Origin: Ichthyophis bannanicus
Lineage: Eukaryota; Chordata; Amphibia; Gymnophiona; Ichthyophiidae
Assembly (NCBI GenBank): GCA_033557465.1
Contig: CM066044.1
Coordinates: 192,502,184 to 192,566,183 of the forward strand
Length of the DNA stretch: 64,000 nt
Direction of reading: 5' to 3'
Numbering within the stretch: position 1 is the first letter of the stretch; every line of letters starts with the position of its first letter. Both the position numbers and the translations under genes were made by a program. The notes under the pieces are model-generated. The model saw nothing but the letters and a program-made list of their open reading frames with translations, did no database searches and was not told where the DNA came from. Below, piece after piece: positions 10,727 to 21,239 of the stretch.

Positions 10727-11248
10727 AGCAACTCCTTCCCACCAGCCTTCTGTCCCTCCAGGCTACCACAGACCTGATGTTGATGTCCTCGTGGATGATG
10801 ACTCTTGGAATCTTTCAGCGATTATCTCATGCTGTTTCTCTCTTTTTCTTGTTGCCTTGTTGGGTTTTTTGCAGAGTTTTTCTGTAGCTTGTAGCTTGGG
10901 GGTCCCATATGTGAGGACTGACTCCCTGCTTGATCCCGGAGAAAGCGTACTCACCTGTAGCAAGTTTTCTCCGGGATCAGCAGGAATCGGTCCTCACTAC
11001 CCTCCCACCTCCCCATGGAGTTGTTAGCGTAATCAAGCCAAAAATGACAATGTCAGCATACCGAGGTAAAGATGGCTTCTTCAGGCGGGAAGACTGGCAT
11101 GCATGTGTGGTGCACCTTCCAAAAGCTTCCTTTGGATGCTGCGAAACGTTCCCACACAGGCTCCGTCTATGATGTCACCCATATGTGAGGACTGATTCCT
11201 GCTGATCCCAGAGAACACAAGCTACAGATGAGTAACTACACTTTACCT
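10286..11248 (+). mobile_element. DIRS-like element, 3' portion
   Basis: This combines the C-terminus of a tyrosine recombinase with a downstream region in which a short motif repeats: atgtgaggactga near 10910 and again near 11184, and tgatcccggagaa near 10931 with tgatcccagagaa near 11203. The inverted form ttctccgggatcagcaggaatc lies near 10966. Repeated and inverted terminal motifs, instead of LTRs, are typical of DIRS elements. The 5' part (gag, RT) is absent. The boundary at 11248 is estimated. Confidence 0.6.
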
Positions 11249-11384
11249 AAACTCACTAGTGCTGAATCACAGTTTCTGCCTTCTGTTATCTGCTGTTTCT
11301 TCTCCCCTCCCAATGCAGATGCTGGTTTGTGCCTTGATGGAATATATTGCTGTAGGCAATTTCAGTATTTCATTTCTGTATTGT

Positions 11385-11475
11385 ATAGTACCTTAAAGGC
11401 AAAAAAGTGACCTTGAACTGGCTTGTGAATTCACCTGGGAGCCAGTGGAGGGACATTTTATCTCGAGGATATAGA
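11385..11475 (-). pseudogene. L2-group RT C-terminal relic
   Basis: The minus strand encodes a short segment reading SLHWLPGEFTSQFKV. It aligns with the L2 motif SLHWFPNHFRIQFKL found in the copy at 39367-39648. It is too short and isolated for more. Confidence 0.5.
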
Positions 11476-11489
11476 TCTACCAAGTGTCT

Positions 11490-11780
11490 TCACTAGGACC
11501 GGCACAACCATTAGGCAAGAATAGGCAGTTTTGGGGTAGTAGTTTTTGGGGGTGATGCATTACAAGGCAGTAGTTTTTGGGAGCAGTGGGGCAAAGGCAG
11601 GGACACTTTGTGAAATGGTGAGGCAATTGTGGAGGGTATTTTTTAGGGATGGGGCAGTTGCGGGAGGCTATTTTTTGTGATAGCAATATTTGGTAGGTTG
11701 ATAGGGCAGTTGTGAGGGAGTTTATTTTGGGTGGGGGCAGGGAGAGTAAAGAATAGGGCACGAGGGAGTTTGAAAGAAGC
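11490..11780. repeat. Degenerate G/T-rich minisatellite
   Basis: Irregular repeats on the theme gggcagttgtggg..tattttt, roughly 30-45 bp long, recur across this stretch. No coding signal is supported. It resembles in style, but does not clearly match, the minisatellites inside the hAT elements. Confidence 0.4.
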
Positions 11781-12639
11781 AATTCCCTACCTGCTATGTT
11801 TCAGTGTATGTATTTAAGTTTCTATGATACAGAAGCTGGAACTCCTCCCGCAGAAATACATCAGACTAGTCTTTTGGGGAGCTTATTTTTTGGAAGCCGC
11901 AGTCTAAACTGACCCATTTTTTAAATTCTTGTGACTTATTTTTTCTCACATGCCATGTTTTAATCCATTCTGTTAAATTTTCAAGAAGTTAGCTTGCTCC
12001 CAGAGAGACATTCTAAATCCCTTCTAAATAAGTCTTTCCAATTTTGTTGCATTGGAAAGAGTAAAATAGAAGAAGAAAATATCACTGAAGTCAGAATTTT
12101 GACATGCCCTAAATGCAACAGTAAAATCCAAAACCTTTGCCACTCATTCTATGTGTAGGGCTGGACCACAAGCAGAAGGGCTACAAGCATTGTGCTCAAA
12201 GGTCAGAGCACAAAGCCATTGTTTAAATTGCTGCCATGATCATTTAAAAGCTGAGAAAAGGCAGAAGACAAGGCTCCAATGTACAGAAGACTAAGCTCTG
12301 CATATACGGTCGAAAGTCTATGGAGTAACCTTCACTCTCCTGTCGCAATTACTTTAAGGGGCTGATCCTATGTAGCACATGCAAAACTTGCATACTTCCC
12401 TATTCTAAATGACTTATGCATGTGAATGGGCACATACGTCTATGCTTTAGATACACACTCCTACAGAAGAGTGCTAAGTCCCATCGTGTACAGGGGGTGG
12501 AGCTTGTGCAGAACGTAGGTGGGTCTAAATTTACACCTGCTAAGTTATAGAATACTATGACTTAATTGCATCACTGAGCTGATCTAGGTACAAGCATTTA
12601 TACCTGCTCTAGAGGAGGGGTAAAACTGATGACTAAACT
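11781..12639. other. Unassigned, non-coding
   Basis: AT-rich sequence with no supported gene. Nothing repeats elsewhere in the window strongly enough to name it. Confidence 0.5.
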
Positions 12640-13281
12640 CTTTGCCCCATTCTATAAAGTAGGGTACTATGGAGCTCAAAAACGCATACATATGCCCCAG
12701 TACACTTATGTTCCCAATTCAGGAAAGAACTCAAGACATACCTATTCTCTGAGCATTTTGAAATCCCCTACCCACCAAGTCCAGCCACACAGCGTCCACA
12801 GGCACACAAACAAAAAAACCTGCAGACACACAATTAACACACACAACCCCTTCTTCAAACAGCCCCAAAGACACCCCAAACAACCCACGAAAAAATGGAA
12901 ATAAATTCCATCACACACACACCCACACCCACACACACACCCACACACACATACACCCACACTCACACACACAAACTTGAATAATAAATCATATATCCTA
13001 ACATTTTTGTAAATAACATCTATAAATAACAATGTCAGCTCGCTGACATTCCCCTGTAAATCCAGTAGTATACAAAAGCGTACACCCTGTAAATAGTTTT
13101 AACAACTTACTGTTCTGTTTTATGTAAAAAGTTAAAAAGTTATATGTAAAAAGTTAAAAAGTTCTTGTTCTATGTAATGTTACACGAATGTATACAATTG
13201 TTCCATGTAAACCGCCCCTGATCTCTGGAAGGGGCGGTATAGAAGAAATAGATAAATAAATAAATAAATAAATAAATAAAT
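12640..13281 (+). mobile_element. L2-group LINE 3' fragment
   Basis: At about 12720 the plus strand encodes RKELKTYLFSEHFE, the C-terminal signature of L2-type proteins in this window. A 3' UTR containing a CA-rich microsatellite follows. The end has the L2 stem-loop, accgcccc...ggggcggt (13211-13239), and AAAT repeats up to 13281. Confidence 0.7.
12912..12977. repeat. (CA)n/(CCCACA)n microsatellite
   Basis: A simple CA and CCCACA repeat within the 3' UTR of the L2 fragment. Confidence 0.9.
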
Positions 13282-13289
13282 GTTCTAAG

Positions 13290-13902
13290 AAAAAGCATGC
13301 ACTGTGCTGGCCTTGTGAGCATCCTACTGTATCTGTTTCTGAGTCTTCTACCATGCTGCCTAGTGAGATATATTATTTGTATTTAGCTGACATTATCATA
13401 TTTCTGTTGCTTGAGCGTTCTACCATATGGTTTTAAGATGTACATAACTGCCATTGTATCTCATTAGTATGTATTACGGCCTACCTCCAAGTTTTTTTTT
13501 ACTGTTCTGATTGTCTGTTCTGCAGAAATGATAGTTGTTTTGCTATTGTAAGTTGTCTGTTGTAAACTACCTTAGGTGAATCTCTTTGTAAAAGGCATTT
13601 AGCAAATCCTAATAACTAACAGACCCTATCATGGGTCTGCCTACTGCTATATTGCAGTATCTCTACCATTTATAGACTCATCGGCATATCCATCTCAGCA
13701 GCCCCAGCAGAGGATTCCAGAGGTCACTGCAAGTCAACCACCTCCCTGCTGCTGCTGCTGCTGATTCCAGCAGCGGACAGCTAGGCTCAGCAGCAGAAGC
13801 CCACAGCAGGCCATGTGCTTCAGCTCCCAGAATCGGCAGCAGCGAGGGGAGGTGTGGCACAGCGCGGGCTTCTACCTAGGGCAGCAGAAACCCTTGTGCC
13901 GT
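13290..13902. other. Unassigned; possible L2 3' remnant, CAG/CTG-rich patch
   Basis: The stretch 13545-13615 (gttgtaaactacctta...aaaaggcatttagcaaat) is reminiscent of an old LINE 3' end. 13735-13860 is rich in CAG/CTG triplets and GC. The short frames here carry no recognisable domain. Confidence 0.35.
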
Positions 13903-15850
13903 CTCTGGCTGTTGGGTAAGGCTTGCCTCTTTGTGGATGATACCAAAATCTGCAATAGGGTAGACACCCAGGAAGGAGTAGATAACATGAAGAGAGATCT
14001 AGCTAATCTTGAAGAATGGTTAAGAATTTGACAGCTGAGATTTAACGCTAAGAAAGCTAAGGTCATGCATTTGGGCTGCAAAAATACAAGGGAGTGGTAC
14101 AGTATAAGGGGTGAAGAACTGTACTTCTGTCCATGAAAAAAAAGTGAGACCTGGGTATGATTGTTTCTGATGATCTTAAACTGACTCAACAGGCAAAAAA
14201 GGTGACGCCGGAAACCAAAAGGATGCTTGGGTGTAATAGGGAAAGGAATGGCCAGTAAAAAGGAGGAGATAATAGTGCCTCTGTATAAGTCTTTGGTAAG
14301 ACCTTGTTTAATTTAATTTTTTATTAGGTGTTATAAATTACAACAAAATAAAAGTATGAACACTACATACTAACAAACCCATTTTAAGAAGGGAGGCAAA
14401 CAAAGGAAAAAACCCTAAGTTGATCAGATCAATAGCAAATAAACACCTTTTAACATAGCTCAAGAAAACTAGGGGACCCCCCCCCCCCCAATCATATACT
14501 TAAATCCTGCCCTGCAGGAACCCCTGAAGTTGAGATGCATCATAAAAAAACATAACTATGACCCTGATGAGAAATAAGACATTTACATGGGTACTTTATG
14601 AAGAAGGTGGCCCCCAAAGCTGAGGTTCTTGACCTAAGCTCCAGAAGAGCTTTCATCCTTATCCAAGTCTGGAAATATTTGTATGGACTTACCAAACAAG
14701 AGCACTTACTTATTAGGAAAATACAAACAAGCATCTGCAACTTATCTACATCAGAAACAAAAGATACCAAAAGGGTTGGTCGCCCATGTTGGGATCTCCT
14801 CAACAGATGGTTCTAAATAAGCAGATAAATCCAAACTAGGAACATTCAAGGAATCTAAAGCCTGTTCTGCCTCTGTAGAACCCTGAGCCGATTGAGAAAA
14901 TCCAGCTGAAAGATAAATTTTTGACAAATGAATCTTCTCAGGATTGGACAGAAGTAGAACATCCCACAAATATTTTTGAAATAAAATTATCGGTGACAAA
15001 AAATGTGTATAAGGAAGATTTAAAAGGTGCAAATTTCCTGCATGATTCATATTATCCAAGTATTCATTTTGCTGGTGTAAAACTGTAAGATCTTGATTAG
15101 TAGAGGCGAGAGCTCCTTGAACTGCAGAGACCTGAGAGTCTAACTTAAGTATTCTCAATCACCAACACTTTGGAATTGTGCTGTGCAAGGGTAGCAACCA
15201 TTCTTTAGAGAAATTAGACACTTTAATGACAATTGCAAAGAACAATCTGTATGAATTACTATTTGCCATATATCCTTAAGGGAAATATCTGAAGGAGGAG
15301 GAGTGAAATCCTGAGCAAGACACAAATTCAAAAGGTTGAGGCAAAGAACAAACATGTGTTGTATCTACAATTAAGGGAGAATCCAGCATGGTGTTAGGAC
15401 CTGCGGAAACTCCCACCTCTTCCTCAGAGGTAGGATCAACACCAGCAATAACTTTCCCAGACTTAATGATCTCAATATGTATACTTTAGAAGAAAGGCGG
15501 GATAGAGGAGATATGATAGAGATGTTTAAATACCCCCATGGCATAAATGCACAGAAGAGAGCCTCTAAATTGAAAGGAAGCTCTTCAACACAGGGTCATA
15601 GGATGAGGGTGAAAGGGGATAGACTCGTGTGTAATATGTGGAAATATTCTCTACGGAAAGAGTGGTAGATGTGTGCAGTAGTCTCCTACTGGAAGTGGTA
15701 GAGATGAGGACAATATTTGAATTCAAGAAAGCATGGGACAAGCACAGAAGATCTCTAAAGAAAAAAAGGGACTAGAGTTGTTGATATGGAAGGGCAGCCT
15801 AGGTTGGCCATATGTTTTTTTCCTCTGCTGTCATGTTTCTATATCTAGGC
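13903..15850 (+). mobile_element. CR1-A 3' fragment, split by an ORF1-only L1-type element
   Basis: The left part (13903-14312) runs from the FVDDTKICNRVDTQEGVDN region (13930 on) to SLVRPC. The right part (15464-15850) resumes at LNMYTLEERRDRGDMIEMF (15468 on) and carries the 3' UTR and tail. Compared with the copy at 30640-31535, about 150 bp of RT sequence between the two halves is missing. Insertion of the intervening element was therefore accompanied by a deletion, or two insertions lie side by side. Confidence 0.75.
14313..15463 (-). mobile_element. L1-type ORF1-only (HAL1-like) element, decayed
   Basis: Two minus-strand frames resemble the intact ORF1 at 32693-33826. One (15158-14751) has LHQQNEYLDNMNHAGNLHL and NLPYTHFLSPIILFQKYL, matching its domain entry. 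The other (14803-14540) has SALGATFFIKYPCKCLIS, matching its C-terminus. A T-rich end at 14313-14330 fits a minus-strand poly(A) tail. No ORF2 or RT sequence is present. The copy is much more decayed than the one at 32.5 kb. Confidence 0.65.
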
Positions 15851-16424
15851 CTTGAGCTATTCTTTATTAGTATATAATTCAGTGTTTTGTCTGCTTCAGT
15901 GGGACCTTCCAGCATCATAGTGTTGCTCGCTTCATAAAGCAGCATCTTCATGTAAGATCACCACTGCACATGCCCCCTGTGCCTTGGGCCCTTACTCTGG
16001 TGTTAACGTCACTTACGAAACTACTCTTAAGTTCCCTGTCTGGAAAGTAGCATTAACCTCGGAGTCAGTGAGCTTCAGGTATCTGTAACCTACAAACCAT
16101 ACATTTAATTTCATCATCACAAGGTTGTTCTTAAAACACACCAACTTTTTACCCAAGGTAGGGGAGAGACTAGACCCAGGGCAGAACAGTGAAGGAACCA
16201 GGTATGGATGAGGAGCTGTAAGTAGAGAGCAGTACTGGAATACGAACCAAGTGAGACTCAAGAGGTAAAATCTTGGATGTGAGCAGGAGGCAGAAGCAGG
16301 TGAATGCTTGGAAGCAAACCCTCCACTTCGCACATAAAAGAGTTGAACTAACAGTGGATGTAAGTCTGACCCAGCATGGGTGTGTCTGCTGGCTCCCCTT
16401 ATAAATGGCCATTGATTGGACCAG
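15851..16424. other. Unassigned, non-coding
   Basis: No gene or named repeat could be supported here. Confidence 0.5.
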
Positions 16425-16626
16425 CAGGGGTGTCGTACTTAGTCCCTGGAGGGCTACAATCCAGTCAGATTTTTAGGGTATACCTAATGGATGCGCATGA
16501 GATTTATTTGCATACATTGTCCCCTTTGTATGCAAATATATCTCAAATATTCATTAGGGACATCCTAAAAACCAGTCTGGTTTGTGCCCCCCTCTCCCTC
16601 CCCTCGACTGGAATTTGACATCCCTT
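16425..16626. mobile_element. hAT-like fold-back MITE
   Basis: A diverged palindromic element starting caggggtgtc and ending gacatccct. Internal halves such as gatttttagggtatacctaatg and cattagggacatcctaaaaa mirror each other. It belongs to the same style of family as the better preserved element at 40284-40473. No clear target duplication is visible. Confidence 0.6.
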
Positions 16627-16672
16627 TCCTAGGAGCTTTTTCAAGGGCAGGCTTCTTCCACAGCCTCTAGGT

Positions 16673-16810
16673 CAGGGCTTCTCAGTCCTGTCTTTGGGAT
16701 ACACCAAGCCAATGGGGTTTTCAGGATACAACAGAGGCAGTGCCTGCAATCTCTCTCATCTGAAAACCTGGCTGGTAGGTGTGTCTCAATGATTGGATTG
16801 AGAACCCCGG
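16673..16810. mobile_element. hAT-like fold-back MITE with 8-bp duplication
   Basis: The termini cagggcttctcagtcc and ggattgagaaccccgg are inverted copies, and the middle pairs ggttttcaggata with gaaaacctgg. The flanks ctctaggt and ttctaggc share six of eight bases, consistent with an aged hAT target duplication. Confidence 0.65.
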
Positions 16811-18346
16811 TTCTAGGCTGAGTGGCTTCACCTGCAACCGACCCATCTCTGTTCCCCAAGGTTCTACGTTTGACTCTGTTGGTCTGGCAGCTCTTGCTTC
16901 CTGTAGGCTGTTCTTAATATGGGACAATATGAAAGCAGTGAGCAGCCCTACGCTTGGGAGTCACCCACTTGGGTGCCTGATTCAATCTTGCTTCTCAACA
17001 GAAAAGGTAAATGGTGCTTACCTACATCAGATGTTTTCTGTAGATCAGAGGATCGATCAGGCACACAGTTCCTCCCACTTCTGAGCTCTGGGACTTATGC
17101 TGGGGAGAGTAGTTCTGTCCCAGTGCCATTGGATGTCCTCGCCCAATTTTGTGCCTGATCAACAGCTCTTACAGGTGAGCAACCCTGTTGCCCCTGCTGC
17201 GGTCCTGCTGGTCTGATCCAGGCCAGTTTTGGGGGAGTGGGAGGCAGTAGGCAGGCAAGAGTGCTATGTGGGAGGCAGAGTATCAGGACACCTTCCTTAA
17301 GAAAACTGGGGCTCAGGGCAGAAACTAATACTGGCCCTGCCTCTTATGAGCTTGGCTTCTTACCTCTGGGTTTTACTTTCCCCGCCTTTTCCCTTCCTCC
17401 CTCTGTAGATATCACTTTCCCTTTTAAGGCTGCCTGGGCATTCAGCACCCACATGTTTGGTGCCACCATTTAAAAATTCTTATTTGGGAAGACTTGGTGG
17501 ACAGCAGGGCGTTGCCTTAACACCCCAGCAAAATGCTATGGAGACAGAAACGTCAGGAGTGAAAACCAGTAAATGATACTGGATCAGGGAAAAGGGAATT
17601 TCTCGCCTGAAGAAGTGGCGAATGTATCTTTGACAAGCTTTTAACTACTACTATTAGTTGTTTATATAATGCTAGAGTTATTCTCTCATCATCAGTCAAC
17701 GAAACGGTGCAATTACACTTGGTTGAAAGAGTACAAACTCAGCTAGGTCTTAGGCTATCTGCATACCGAGATGCATAAATGTTACCTGTAAACCGCACCG
17801 ATTTTAAAGAGCGCAGTATATATAAAAGCAATAAATAAGTCACTACAGCTCAATGAAAGGGGAGTCTCAATAAAGACATTAACTTTCTTGTCACTGGTCA
17901 TCATTGAAATCGTTACTGACTTTAGAAGGCCCTAGTCTGTAGTATCTTGGTGAGTTGAACACGAATATAACATTAAAATAATTTTATTGGCTCTTGTTTT
18001 GAAGATATTGCATGTAGTTAATTTTTGACGTTTCACCGTGTAAATTTATCCAGTAGGACATCAACAACATCCCAAATAAGCCTTGAATGATGTAATATTG
18101 CATCACATTGCATAATACCAGCATGCACGCATCATCCAGAGTTGATTGCATCATTTTCTGATGCAATGCAATACTACTGCCAGACGGCTGCTGAAGCCAT
18201 CTGACGTCAGCAGTGTACTATACGCAGTCGGAAAGGTTGAGCATTTAAAATATTTTGGACTGTGTGCGAGACAGTTTAAGCTACTGTTACATGTAACTTT
18301 TATTAATCATATAATTTTAGCCATTTAGGTACAATACAGAACAGTA
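16811..18346. other. Unassigned; possible DIRS-type 3' remnant at 16940-17170
   Basis: The region 16940-17170 repeats a short phrase in direct and inverted order (gtgcctgattcaatcttgct, gatcgatcaggcacaca, gtgcctgatcaaca), similar to DIRS termini, but no protein supports this. A short L2-type tail lies at 17785-17835. Around 18085-18170, gatgcaatgcaat and its inverse recur, possibly marking the end of the gene-like relic that follows. The rest shows nothing. Confidence 0.3.
17785..17835 (+). repeat. L2/SINE 3' tail fragment
   Basis: The string taaaccgc...gcagtatataaaagcaataaataa has the order of the L2/SINE tail: stem-loop, then A-rich repeat. The stem is partly degraded. Confidence 0.45.
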
Positions 18347-20263
18347 ATGCTGCAAAAGTGCATTAATACCTTTGACAATTTCTGCTACATTTGTGGGGAA
18401 GTGACATTTGCCAACCAGAAGAAAAGTATCACTTCTCAGTTGAAGAAGGCATATCATCTTTGCTTCGGATGCAAGATTGGTGACCAAGACAAGCCTTGGG
18501 CTCCGCATATATGCTGCGCTACATGTACAACACAGCTTTCACAGTGGTTGAATTGCAAAAGACCATCAATGCCGTTTGCAGTCACCATGGTGTGGAGAGA
18601 GCCAAGCAACCACATAAATGACTGTTACTTCTGCTTGGTTCCTCCTCTTTCCAGTGAAATAACGAAGCAAAAGAAGTCGAGCATAGTCTACTCAAACATT
18701 CTGTCTGCACTGAGACCAGTTCCACATGGTGAGGGACTTCCTATTCCAGAACCTCCATCAGAATATTCTCTTGATTCATCTGATGAGGACAAGGGTGAGC
18801 CGACCTGTTCTTCTCCTGGTCCGTCAGCATGCAGTGACACAGATTTTCACTGGGATGCATATCAACTCCACACAGAATAACACAGGAAGAACTAAATGAC
18901 CTGGTTCGTGATTTGGACTTATCCAAGAACAAGGCAGAATTGCTAGGATCAAGACTCCAACAATGGAATCTTCTAGAAGATGTCAACATTACTTCATATC
19001 GAAAGCGCCACCAGTAGTTGGAGCCTTTCTCCAGAAAGGAAAGTAATCTGGTATTCTGTTCCGATATTGCAAGCCTCATGAATGCCTTAAAAATCACTCA
19101 TGACCCACAAGACTGGAGACTATTTATAGACTCTTCGAAACTGAGTCTGAAGGCTGTGCTTTTGAACAATGGAAACTGTCTTCCATCTATTCCAGTAGCA
19201 CATGCCATTCACATGAAAGAGACATACGATAATGGAAGTCAGTAGATGCTTTAAGTTAACTATAACAAGTACAGCTGGCACCTCTGTAGTGACTTGAAGG
19301 TAGTTGCCCTTTTATCACTAGAAGCCCCAAAAAGGCATTTTACCTAGAAATCCCCAAGCGCGTCAATTGACGCATTATCACGATGACTGTGTTGAGCATG
19401 AAATGCAGATGTAAATTAATTTGAAGTTACTTATTTGTTTACTACGTGCAGTATGTGACATCATTACATAACTGACATGGTTCTAGCAGTGGTGCTGGTA
19501 TAAACCTTTGAAGATGCATTTGCGTCAGTTGACGCACTTTGGGGCTTCTAGTGAGACTGCAGCAGGGATATATAAAATACATGTGTTTCTTATGTGAGTA
19601 GGATAGCCGAGCAAGGGATTGGTACTACTTGTGGAAGGAATGGAATCGCAGACAAAATGTAACAGTTGGAGAGAAGAATATCCAGCACCGAGCTCTGGTT
19701 GAGGCTCACAAAATCCTGCTACCAACCCTTCACATCAAAGTAGGTTTGATGAAAAACTTCATGAAAGTCATAGACAGCACTTCGCCAGCTTTCCGATACC
19801 TGCATGAAAAATTCCCTCGACTCAGCGAAGCAAAGATTAAAGAGGGAGTTTTTGTGGGTCCTCAGATTCGAGAGCTCTTCAAAGATGACCGGTTCAACAA
19901 CTTGCTGCAGGGTGATGCGAAATAAGCATGGGAATGCTTTTCGCCTAGTGTCAACAAACTTTCCTCGGGAATGTTAGGGGAGAAAACTACAAGGAGCTAG
20001 TAGAAGACATGCTGATGCAGTATGAGAAACTTGACTGCAATATGTCTCTAAAGATCCATTTCCTTGATTCCCTTCTCGATTTCTTTCCTGACAACTGTGG
20101 TATGGTTAGTGATGAACAGGGTGAACGTTTTCACCAGGATATCGCAACGATGGAGCAAAGATACCAGGGAAAATGGTCCACTACAATGCTGGCTGACTAC
20201 TGCTGGACACTCCCCAGAGCAGCTCCCGAACATCTGTACAAGAGACAGGTGAAAAAAATCTAA
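18347..20263 (+). pseudogene. Intronless repetitive gene relic (transposon-associated, unclassified)
   Basis: Collinear frames together span a protein of roughly 560 residues. The N-terminal piece (18347-18880) has a Cys cluster: CYICGE, then HLCFGCKIGDQDKPWAPHIC, then CATC; it looks zinc-binding. Next come an acidic Ser-rich linker and DLSKNKAELLGSRL (about 18915-18955). DWRLFIDSSKLSLKAVLL and IPVAHAIHMKET sit at 19110-19230. After a MITE, LHIKVGLMKNFMKV and AKIKEGVFVGPQI follow, and finally GERFHQDIATMEQRYQGKW and ADYCWTL (20128-20214). I recall this family as multicopy, uncharacterised genes in fish and arthropods, presumably transposon-derived; I cannot name a superfamily. Stops and shifts near 18889, 19245, 19600 and 19925 make it non-functional. 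Confidence 0.6.
19319..19550. mobile_element. Short MITE inserted in the gene relic
   Basis: The termini ctagaagccccaaa and tttggggcttctag are perfect inverted repeats. Inner copies of a palindrome (gcgtcaattgacgc, gcgtcagttgacgc) lie near both ends. The sequence between the flanking TA (or CTAG) repeats can be removed to give an open frame that joins VALLSL to LQQGYIKY, so the insertion is precise. TA fits Tc1/mariner; CTAG would fit a different group. Confidence 0.75.
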
Positions 20264-21239
20264 GAAGTAGTCTATGACTTGGTTTTTTTACAGGTATTAA
20301 CCGAAGGCCTATTATATTTACTATTGACATGCATTTCGTGATGTAAACATTAATTCTTGTAGATTACAAAAAATCTACAGCCAACTTTGCAATTTCACGG
20401 TCATATTCGTGTTCAGCATATAAATATTGATAAGAAATGACTATTTTTATTTCAGTAACATGACTTTTGTAAACGTTTGTTGACCAGTATTATCAGATAT
20501 AAGGCTTTTGTACCATCTCTGTGTATCCTCCCCCCCCCCCCCTTTCACTGCGTTGTAATGATAGATGTAAATGACCTAGGACCTGGATGAGTCTGTATTC
20601 TTGAAAGGTCAGGGGTATATTAAGTGCATTCAATAAAAAGGTATCAGTTGCAACTTGTTGAGATCTTTGTTTCCACATATCCAAATGGACTAGCAAGGCA
20701 ACTACAATACTTCCCTGAAGAGAAAGCTGGCAAGTACACAGTTACACTCTGCCACTAAGGGGCTAGTGCCAGGTAAAGGGGCCAGGGTACAAGAACAGTG
20801 CCAGGGCTAGCTTAGGGTCCTCTCTGTGCATATGATGGTAGTGAGTATGGCAGGATTTGCAAGTGCTAGAAATGCCAGCTAGGGTCCTGTCCCAAAAGCA
20901 GGATCATATTTCCAAGCAAGTGGCTTGGTAGGGTTAGTATGACAATGGTTGACAGTGTGTCAGGGGATGCATTCTGCTACCCACCCTGCAGGGCTCTTTG
21001 TAAACACCAGACCTGGAGCCCAGTCCCTCACCCCCCCCCCTCCCCTCCCCTCCCCCCCCCCTACCAAGCTACAAGTGAAAGTGCTGATGGGCATTAAGCT
21101 GTTCCTAAATGCTGGACATGAGGGTAAATGACAATAGGTGGCAGTGCCAGAGATCAGTGCTGGGCAATAATGTTCACAAGAGTGCCAGCGTTTAGGGTTA
21201 GGATTAACTAGCTGGCAGGATCTAGTGGCCACATATTTT
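20264..21239. other. Unassigned; homopyrimidine tracts
   Basis: There are no supported genes. C-rich runs lie at about 20527-20543 and 21028-21062. The short frames are low-complexity by-products. Confidence 0.5.

Noticed and set aside
12912..12977. Regulatory CA repeat or origin
   Set aside because: Ordinary microsatellite in an L2 3' UTR.
17615..17665. Another Penelope or hammerhead-like motif (cgcctgaagaagtggcgaa)
   Set aside because: It has a small stem, but lacks the GAAA box placement and the downstream tail, so support is too weak.
18146..18328. First exon of the gene relic
   Set aside because: The frame does not continue the protein and contains palindromic repeats more like a transposon end.
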